Positions 15,214 through 22,500 of a stretch of 62,020 nt of DNA are shown piece by piece (position 1 is the stretch's first letter; each line of letters starts with the position of its first letter). The position numbers were made by a program, and so were the translations under genes. This stretch comes from a virus: positions 64,001-126,020 of the IMG/VR virus record IMGVR_UViG_3300023082_000008; one strand, written 5' to 3'. The notes under the pieces are model-generated. The model did no database searches and was not told the origin of the DNA. It saw only the letters and a program-made list of their open reading frames with translations.

Positions 15214-16119
15214 ATGGACGTGCCAAAGGGTTATATCTCAAAGATCAAAATTCCTGTACCGGGTGATGTAGACGCATTTATTGGTGTCACTCGCTCGGAT
15301 ATGGTCATTGGGCCAGCACTACAGGTCACTGCATCGGGTGGAGTACTAGAAGTAACTCTACCGTACAAGGCTACGCACGACGAAGGCGTTGTCAACCTTT
15401 TGGTTACATTCGAGATTGACGGGGAAGAATTCAATCGTTCTCTTGACGTCAATGTTGTCACTCCATACATTGAACTTCACGAAATCAAGGATATTTTGGG
15501 TGATGCAGCAGACGACCAAGAATGCTTTGACGCAGAGGCCGCAGCCCGTCAGATCATTAATGCTCACACGGGTCAGGAGTTTGGTTTGTTTGTAGGAACG
15601 GTCAAAGTTCTTTCAAATTATGATGAAGCGCTTCCATTGCCACGTCGTTTGATTGAGCCAACCAAGATCGTGGCCGGTACCATTCCGATCTTTGATCGTG
15701 ACACACCCACCTCATACCTAAACTTCCTAGGAGAGAATCAATTTGTGACTACCGGCTCAGGTTGGTTCCTCAAGCGTCCAATCTGGTCATCTTCCATCAT
15801 TGTGGGAGACATGTACTCGTCCGATCCAATTGAGGCTCCACGCTTTACTGGTGTACACAAGTTCGACAACGATGTTGAATACACCATCACAGGCAAGTTT
15901 GGATACGAATCTGTTCCAGAGCCAGTACGTCAGGCAGCGAAGATTCTCACTGAACAGTACGAATGTGCAGACCGTGAGTACCGCGAGCAGTACCTAGAAT
16001 CTATCAAGAGTGCAGACTGGCGCATCCAGTTTAATTCTGGCGCATACCGTCGCACGGGCAATGCTCGTGCTGACAAGTTGCTGTCACCATATGTAATTAA
16101 CCGCGCCAAGGTGATTTAA
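15214..16119 (+). CDS. Head-to-tail adaptor, probable
   Basis: 301 residues. A beta-rich N-terminal part (residues 1-85) is followed by a helical segment ELHEIKDILGD..DDQECFDAEAAARQIINAHTGQ that resembles the gp6/gp15-like head-tail adaptor core, and by a C-terminal helix EPVRQAAKILTEQYECADREYREQYLE. Such proteins dock on the portal ring. The call rests on the helical pattern and position after the capsid gene and before tail completion proteins. Leaderless ATG; TAATG overlap with the next gene. Confidence 0.7.
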   Translation: MDVPKGYISKIKIPVPGDVDAFIGVTRSDMVIGPALQVTASGGVLEVTLPYKATHDEGVVNLLVTFEIDGEEFNRSLDVNVVTPYIELHEIKDILGDAADDQECFDAEAAARQIINAHTGQEFGLFVGTVKVLSNYDEALPLPRRLIEPTKIVAGTIPIFDRDTPTSYLNFLGENQFVTTGSGWFLKRPIWSSSIIVGDMYSSDPIEAPRFTGVHKFDNDVEYTITGKFGYESVPEPVRQAAKILTEQYECADREYREQYLESIKSADWRIQFNSGAYRRTGNARADKLLSPYVINRAKVI

Positions 16120-16634
16120 TGGGTTGTCTTACAAGCGCGCGCTACACGATGCTGGCAGACGTGCTACGACAGGGTGCCGGCTCAGATGTTCCTGTAAATC
16201 TTTCAGATCAGGGAACATGGGTTTCAAGCCAGGACCCAATTACACTTGAGATTGTTCGCAAGTGGGTTCCAGTAACCGATGACAGCAATCCGGGCAAGCC
16301 ACTGGTATGGTCGATTCCTTGTCAAGTAAATGGAATCATTGATGGTGGTATCCGTGTGGCTGGTACAACCGAGCGCTTTGAAAAAGAATACCAAAACATC
16401 GACTATGTTCGCATGCTGTTTGGGCCCGGAGAGGTTCTGACCAAGCGTGACCGTATTACCAACATACGCAATCGCCGTACAGGACAGATCATTTGGAAGG
16501 ATGAGGAAGTCGGATTTGACGGTACAGGAGACTACCGTGCAACGGTATTCAACGTCAACGGCGTAACTCCAATTGCAAACTACAAGGGTCGTCACATTGA
16601 AAATTTTGCCAACTTGGAGCGTGCAGACGGATGA
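16119..16634 (+). CDS. Head-tail stopper / neck protein, probable
   Basis: 171-residue beta-rich protein (LEIVRKWVPVTD, GTTERFEKEYQNIDYVRMLFGPGEVLTKRDRITNIRN) with no enzyme motif. The strand-rich composition with an RDRITNIRNR stretch is like the small barrel stopper proteins that follow adaptors. It overlaps both neighbours (TAATG, ATGA), so the connector genes are translated as one coupled unit. Confidence 0.62.
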   Translation: MGCLTSARYTMLADVLRQGAGSDVPVNLSDQGTWVSSQDPITLEIVRKWVPVTDDSNPGKPLVWSIPCQVNGIIDGGIRVAGTTERFEKEYQNIDYVRMLFGPGEVLTKRDRITNIRNRRTGQIIWKDEEVGFDGTGDYRATVFNVNGVTPIANYKGRHIENFANLERADG

Positions 16635-17464
16635 GTCGACAGGGTCTGAGTGCAGACTTCGCGCCGGTAGCAGATGCTCTTGGTAGAGTAGAGGGAATCA
16701 CAGGGTACCTTAAAACTAATCAGCATATCTCTAAGGCTGTTCGTACACTGGCTACTGCCGCAGCAAATGACGTAGGAACTATGATGGACGAGCAGACTCG
16801 CGCAATGGGATACGCCTACGCACCGTTAAGTCACGTTTACGAGTACCAGGCGTTCCGTACGGGGGACATGAAAAACAATCGGCTCTTCCGGTTCAATGTA
16901 AATACTGGAGGCTCTAGAAACGCTGTTGTGTCATTCATGTTCAGAGATTCCCGCTTCCCTATCGCCACGCCCCGTGAAAATGTAGAGCAAGGACTCATCA
17001 GTCTACGTCAAGAGTCTATTGATGCCTTTGAGGCAGCAGGAGACAAGCGCTACATCTTTCGTACTCAGGCAGCATCTTTTGAGTACGGAGCGGATGTAAC
17101 TGTTCGATCACAGGATGGAGCCAATGGATGGCTGGCGGTTCCTCAAAAGTTCAACCCCCGCCCAAGATTTTTTCAAGGATCGTACGAGCGTGATTTGGCA
17201 AATGAATATAACGGAATTCACTTTGGTGCCTTTACAGATACATGGATTCAATTGAACAGCACGGTAAATAAGAGCAATCTAGAAAAATTGGACGCCGGTA
17301 TCGGTAAGATTATGAAACAAAACACAGCCCGAAGTGGGAAGGTTTCTAAAAAGGGATTTTCAATTGCTTTTAGGGCAGCAGAAAAGCAGGGTATGGATTT
17401 TGCGAAGAGACAAACTGACAGAATGTACTCAGACGTGATACAAGACAAGGGAGGGCTACTATGA
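16631..17464 (+). CDS. Tail completion / minor tail protein (gp10-like), probable
   Basis: 277 residues. A helical N-terminus (KAVRTLATAAANDVGTMMDEQTRA) followed by a segment with GSRNAVVSFMFRDSRFPI fits the position of HK97 gp10-like tail-component proteins, although it is longer than most. The C-terminus is basic. Overlaps its neighbours by 4 bases on each side. Assignment depends mainly on order between stopper and tail terminator. Confidence 0.58.
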   Translation: MSRQGLSADFAPVADALGRVEGITGYLKTNQHISKAVRTLATAAANDVGTMMDEQTRAMGYAYAPLSHVYEYQAFRTGDMKNNRLFRFNVNTGGSRNAVVSFMFRDSRFPIATPRENVEQGLISLRQESIDAFEAAGDKRYIFRTQAASFEYGADVTVRSQDGANGWLAVPQKFNPRPRFFQGSYERDLANEYNGIHFGAFTDTWIQLNSTVNKSNLEKLDAGIGKIMKQNTARSGKVSKKGFSIAFRAAEKQGMDFAKRQTDRMYSDVIQDKGGLL

Positions 17465-17952
17465 GCGCATCGGATTCTGTAATTGATTACGCATGGAACA
17501 TTTTGCGTCAAGAAAATGGTTGGACAAAAATTAATGGTAAGATTCCTGGGTTGCCAACTAATGAGCAGCCCGAGTTTGATTCCCAAAAGTCCCCGTACTT
17601 TTTGTATGCAGATAGCCGTGAGACTGGACGTGGCGACCTATCACCACTTCGTCTTGGTACGATCAGTTTCCTTATTTTTGGTGATGGAACAGGCGTTGTG
17701 GATAAGGCACTTGATACTTTAGAGGCCGCATTTGATCGCCGCGACGAGTCGGCCCAAGACATTAACCGCAGTGCCTATAATCCATCCAATCCACGTAGAG
17801 TGGCATTCCTAGACACACACCTGACTTGGACTCAGGTAACAAATACTTTGTCGGCGAAACCTGCTGACACCGAGGGCGGTAAGGCTCAGGGACTAATTGT
17901 TGTACGCTATCAGTTTACAGTGACAGAGCGTCCTTACACCGTTTCGTTTTAA
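17461..17952 (+). CDS. Tail terminator protein, probable
   Basis: 163 residues with the mixed alpha/beta order typical of lambda U-like tail terminators: an N-terminal helix (SVIDYAWNILRQENGW), a GTISFLIFGDGTGVVDKALDTLEAAFDRRDE strand-helix unit, then VAFLDTHLTWTQVTN and a terminal QFTVTERPYTVSF strand. Located immediately before the major tail protein. The ribosome site GGGAGG precedes the ATG, which overlaps the upstream stop. Confidence 0.68.
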   Translation: MSASDSVIDYAWNILRQENGWTKINGKIPGLPTNEQPEFDSQKSPYFLYADSRETGRGDLSPLRLGTISFLIFGDGTGVVDKALDTLEAAFDRRDESAQDINRSAYNPSNPRRVAFLDTHLTWTQVTNTLSAKPADTEGGKAQGLIVVRYQFTVTERPYTVSF

Positions 17953-17966
17953 GAAGCAAGTCACGC

Positions 17967-17972
17967 TACAAT
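17967..17972 (+). promoter_or_regulatory. -10 element (CGC-TACAAT-AG class) for the major tail protein
   Basis: CACGCTACAATAGAG, the same core as at 11829. The predicted start near 17979 leaves a 45-base leader with GGAGGTG before the ATG at 18024. Confidence 0.7.
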
Positions 17973-18023
17973 AGAGTCTAGAGAGCGTTCGAACAAAATA
18001 CCCATTGCCGGAGGTGAAAAAAT

Positions 18024-18650
18024 ATGGCAGATAAGTTGAACATTATTGTCGGTGCAGCACAGTTCTGGATCGGCACAGCAGCAGCAACGAAGCCAGCCTT
18101 TGTGCTAGCAACTAACTACAACACTACGCTAAATGCAGCGGCAGGTTGGACAAACGTTGGCTACACTCAGGAAGGCGTCGAAATTCAGTACTCACCAGAG
18201 TTTGGTGAGGTATCCGTTGATCAGTTGATGGATGCAGCCAAGATGCACAAGACGGGTCAGACCCTTATGATTAACACCACATTTGCAGAGGCAACTCTTG
18301 AAAACCTACTCGTAGTTTGGGGTCAGGCAACCAACACTCTAACGAGTTCTGGTACCGGCGACAACGCGGTAAAGGACTTGATCTTTGTGGGTGGTGAACT
18401 GGGAACGGCTCCTATTGAGCGTCAGATCATCGCAGTCGGCAATGGAACAGAGAAGTCTGGTGCAGGTTACTACAATGAGCGTACGTACCACGCGACTCGC
18501 GCATTGAGCATTGAGCAGTCTTCACACGCTCTACGCAAGACCGAGGCTACCGTTCTACCAGTATCGTTCCGTCTACTTCCGAATGATGCGGGTCAGGGTA
18601 ACCCCTACGGTTCAATCCACGATCGTGTCCGCACGAACGTCTGGGCTTGA
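18024..18650 (+). CDS. Major tail protein (tail tube)
   Basis: 208 residues, strong ribosome site (GGAGGTGAAAAA), own promoter and a strong terminator, followed by the assembly chaperones and tape measure gene. The sequence has the tail-tube order: GWTNVGYTQEGVEIQYSPEFGEV..VDQLMDAAKMHKTGQTL, then TTFAEATLENLLVVWGQ and a C-terminal VLPVSFRLLPND strand. Rings of this protein form the tail tube. Confidence 0.87.
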   Translation: MADKLNIIVGAAQFWIGTAAATKPAFVLATNYNTTLNAAAGWTNVGYTQEGVEIQYSPEFGEVSVDQLMDAAKMHKTGQTLMINTTFAEATLENLLVVWGQATNTLTSSGTGDNAVKDLIFVGGELGTAPIERQIIAVGNGTEKSGAGYYNERTYHATRALSIEQSSHALRKTEATVLPVSFRLLPNDAGQGNPYGSIHDRVRTNVWA

Positions 18651-18674
18651 TCCTAGCATAACAGAATCATCCGG

Positions 18675-18705
18675 CAAAGCCGCCTCCTCAGGAGGCGGCT
18701 TTGTT
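18675..18705 (+). terminator. Intrinsic terminator after the major tail protein
   Basis: CAAAGCCGCCTCCT (18675-18688) pairs with AGGAGGCGGCTTTG (18690-18703), 14 bp around a single-base loop centre; few T residues follow. Confidence 0.9.
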
Positions 18706-18761
18706 GTATGTAAAAGACATACCATGTTAGAATTAGAACAACACAGAAGGAAGTGAGAACA

Positions 18762-19193
18762 ATCGCAAACAGAGTTTATACTCAGGAGGATATTATCCTC
18801 AATAATGAAGTAGATGACGTAACCGTTACGCTTCGTCCATTACCTATTGCACGTCTACGTGAATTTATGGGGCAATGGGAAAAGATGCAAGAGGTTGATA
18901 AAAAGGGTGAAGATGCGACAGAAGAAGAAATTTTTGCCGTTTATGTCAATTGCTGCGCGGTAGCGTTACGTAAGCAGTTATCAGATAAAGTCGGAGGACG
19001 AATCTATGATGACAAGCATGATTTTACCGCAGAATATATTGAACTTTTAGAAGACTATTTGGATTTGCAGTCAGTCATTAAGATTCTTGACATCTGCGGC
19101 GGTGTTAAGTTGGGAAACCCAAAATTGATGGAGACCCTGGACTCAATTCTGGAAGCGGAGACGGAAAGTCTGCCGGAGGATGGGACGAACTAG
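18762..19193 (+). CDS. Tail assembly chaperone (G-type), probable ATC start
   Basis: 143 residues, predominantly helical, in the position of gpG between tube protein and tape measure. The conventional start is a GTG at 18753, but the AAGGAAG ribosome site at 18747-18753 overlaps it. The next suitable codon, ATC at 18762, is about 10 bases from the GGA core and gives MANRVYTQEDI, matching other M-A-N starts here. A GGGAAAC heptamer at 19112 sends part of the ribosomes into the -1 frame. A TGT-TAGAAT box lies at about 18725-18733. Confidence 0.75.
   Translation: MANRVYTQEDIILNNEVDDVTVTLRPLPIARLREFMGQWEKMQEVDKKGEDATEEEIFAVYVNCCAVALRKQLSDKVGGRIYDDKHDFTAEYIELLEDYLDLQSVIKILDICGGVKLGNPKLMETLDSILEAETESLPEDGTN
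19112..19118 (+). promoter_or_regulatory. -1 programmed ribosomal frameshift site (GGGAAAC)
   Basis: G-GGA-AAC in the zero frame of the chaperone gene (codons GGA at 19113 and AAC at 19116). It fits the X-XXY-YYZ slippery pattern, and GGGAAAC-type heptamers are used in phage G/GT genes. The -1 frame is open from here to 19498 without a stop. Confidence 0.86.
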
Positions 19194-19498
19194 ACATTGT
19201 GGCCCTTGAGCGTGAAGTGATGCTAACCGGTATGTTCAAAAATTTTGAAGAACTGGAAGAATCACTCACGGTCGAGGAACTACTTGAACTAGTAAAAGGT
19301 AGATCAGATGAAGAGTATAGAGGATTCAGATTTGCTGCATCATTAAAGGGCATTGACTTAGATGAAGAACACCGCAAGGAACAGGGTTCGTCATTTGATC
19401 AAATCAAAGCCCGAGCAGAAGCAAGACTAGCAGGAAAAAGCGAAGAAGAAATGTCGCTTGAAACGATGGGAATTTCCATCACTAAAATTGAGGAGTGA
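19118..19498 (+). CDS. Tail assembly chaperone extension (GT), read by -1 frameshift
   Basis: The -1 frame after the heptamer reads PKIDGDPGLNSG, then GGWDELDIVALEREV and runs to 19498. Joined to 18762-19118 it makes a fusion of about 245 residues. The acidic, helix-rich 99-residue tail with ESLTVEELLELVKGRSDEE is typical of the T part, which binds the tape measure. A GTG at 19199 is in this frame but has no ribosome site, so the region is best read as an extension, not an independent gene. Confidence 0.85.
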   Translation, partial: PKIDGDPGLNSGSGDGKSAGGWDELDIVALEREVMLTGMFKNFEELEESLTVEELLELVKGRSDEEYRGFRFAASLKGIDLDEEHRKEQGSSFDQIKARAEARLAGKSEEEMSLETMGISITKIEE

Positions 19499-19504
19499 AT
19501 TTGA

Positions 19505-22500
19505 ATTACTAACATTGACCTACGCTTTAGCGGTTATGCTGACTTTCGTCAGGTACACCGCGAAGTAACGAAATTGGAAGCGGAAGTTGCAGGCTTAAAT
19601 AAGCAACTACAGTCGCAAGCATTTACCAATACAGCCCGCACACAGGCAGCCCAGTTTGCTGAAACACGCAAGCAGGCAAATCTTATGCAGCGTACATGGT
19701 CCGATGCAGCGGCATCAACTGGTATGTTTGACGTTTCCAGTCGAAAAATTCGTTCTCACACGGACGAATGGGTCAAGAACGTACAGCGCCAGCGCCTTTC
19801 ACTCCGAGACCTGATGTCTGATATGGGCTCATACAAGGCTGCTAGAAATGAGCAAATGCGTATGCAGCAGATGTCAATTGCATCTTTTGCGTCTGATAAA
19901 AACGGTAATCCATTAGCGTCTATTGCTATTCCACGTACTGCTCTTCGAGACACAATGTCTCTTCGTCAAGAACTAGGGTTTGCTGCACATGCTGCGGAGT
20001 CCATCGGTGTGCAAATGATCAACTCCGGAAAGAACATGCAGTGGGCCGGTAGACAATTGAGTATGGGATTTACAGCCCCACTTCTAGCAGCAGGTGCGCT
20101 ATCTGCGAAGTTTGCTTTAGATGTAGATAAGCAACTTGTTAACGTTCAGAAGGTTTATGACACTTACGCACAAACGCAGGCTGGACAGGAGAAGGAACTT
20201 GTTAAACTACGTCAAGACTCCCTGAGCCTTGCTAAGCAAACAGCCAAGGAATACGGTATGGCTGCGACCGATACTATCAGCATTATGAGCCAGTTGGCCT
20301 CTGCCGGACAGCGTGGAGATGCGCTACAAAAGAACACTAAAGAAACAGCACGTTTTGCAACACTTGGTGATTTTGACTCTGATAGCGCTGTTAACGCTAC
20401 CCGTACGCTTAAGGCAGTATTTGGTATTCAAAACGAAGAACTAGCCAAGTCCGTTGATTTCATGAACAACATTGAAAACTCAACTTCTCTCACCATGTCT
20501 GACATGGCCGAGGCTATTCCTACTGCATCAGCAGCCGTAAAGAATCTAAATGGTTCATACAAGGACATGCTTATTCTTTTGACTGCCATGAAGGAGCGTG
20601 GATTTGATCCTGGTGAGTCTGCAAACGCCCTCAAGGCCGCAGGTACTCGTTTGATTCGTCCATCCGGCAAAGTACAAGAAGAATTCCAATCTTTGACGGG
20701 TCAATCAATTACAGAAATACGTGACCGTAATCAGGGCGATTTGATTAAGACTTTGCTAGACGTAGGTAAGGCAACTGAAAATCTAGGAACTGCGCAGAAG
20801 CAGCAGGCAAGAGCAGCATTGTTCGGAACTGAACAGGCAGCCCGTCTGGGCGGTGCAATGGATGGTTTGATTGCAGCACAATCAGGAGTTGGTGAAACTG
20901 CAAAGGCAATGGAAGTTGCGCAAATGTCTGCCGCAGAGAATGCTGCAATTGCTGAGAAGGAAATGCGTCGTCAAACAGAGTCACTTTCGGGCAAGTGGAA
21001 GCGCGCGGTAGAAACCATTAAGGTACAACTACAGGGAATGGGAGAAGCCTTCATCGGTGCGGGAACGACTGTACTGACGGTTCTATCTACCCTGATTGAT
21101 ATGTTTGGTAGCCTACCAGAAGGAGCCAAGAAAAGTCTCGTATTTGTAGCCCTTCTTGCCGCCGCTGCTGGTCCCTTGCTTATGCTCATCGGTCTATCTC
21201 GAAATCTTGGTGGACAAGTAATTAAGTTGGCCGCTATGATGGTTCAGGGTGCCACCCGATTCAAACTGATGACAACTGAGCAGACAGTTGCAGCCAAGGC
21301 TGCCGAATGGTCCACACAAGTATTGAAGAAGGAAGGCGACACGGTCCAGATTTTGACACAACAGTTGACTGGATTGAGCAACGCATTCCGCGAAGCAGCA
21401 ACCGCTCAGGGACTCTTGAAGCCAACGACAACCCCAGTTGCTACAGGTCCAGTCGGTAAGAACGGACGACCACTTGCTGGCGCAGCATTAGCATCACATA
21501 ATGCACGTCTAGAGCGCGATCAGTATGGCACAAATAACCGCACTGAGATTATGGGAATGCAGTCCCGTGAACCCGGTGGCGTGAACAACCCAGAACGTTT
21601 GGCAGCAGCCGCTGATGAAGAACGCGCCTTGAAGTCAGCCCGAATTCGAAGCGCTGTAAACAAGGCGTCAGGCGCAGCCGGTATCGCTGCAATGGCCACA
21701 ATGATGACAACCTCTAACGGTGTAGCAAACAACATCGCTAAGTGGGGAATGCTTGCGGCTCTAGTTGTTCCAGCAATGGCAGGACTGCCTGGACTCATTA
21801 AACAGGGCGCTACTCGAATGGGTGCAATCGGTGTTCTGTCTCGTGCTGCCATGAACCCATGGACTGCTGGTGTGGCTGTAGTCGGAGTAGGTTTGTACGC
21901 ATGGTACAAGCATATGAAAAAGGCTCGTCAGGAAATGGACGATATCTACAACAATTCTGACAAATTGGCAAAGATTCTAGGTGCAGACCCACAGAAGAAG
22001 GCTGGCCCTGGAGCCGGTATTGGGAATGAACTTTCCGAAGCCCAGAAAGAGCAGGTTAAACTTAACAAGGAAACCGAAAAGGCCGCTAATTTGGCAGACA
22101 AGTTAGAAAAGGCATATCCAAAGGTTGTTGAGCGAATCAAGGAAGCAAGTACTCCACAGGACAAGTACAATGAGGCTCTACGTCAGGGTCTCAAGGTAAT
22201 CACTGACTTGGGTCTAAAGGGAGATGAAGCACAAAAGGTCGTTAAGGGTTTCCTAGACGCTGCCGACAAGGCTGCCTCTGAGCCCATTATGCTAAGATAC
22301 GGAATCAACCTAGATGATGGAAAAGAAGTAGAAAAGGCTCTTAAGGATCAGAATGCTCGCATTGCTAATGAGTTGAAGATGGACCTAGACTCATTGCCTG
22401 AGCGCCGCAGAAATGCAGCCAGCAATGATGTTATTGCTCCTATTCCAAAGATCACCGACGAGGACAAGTCTAAGTTGAAAGCAATTGGAAAGAACATGGG

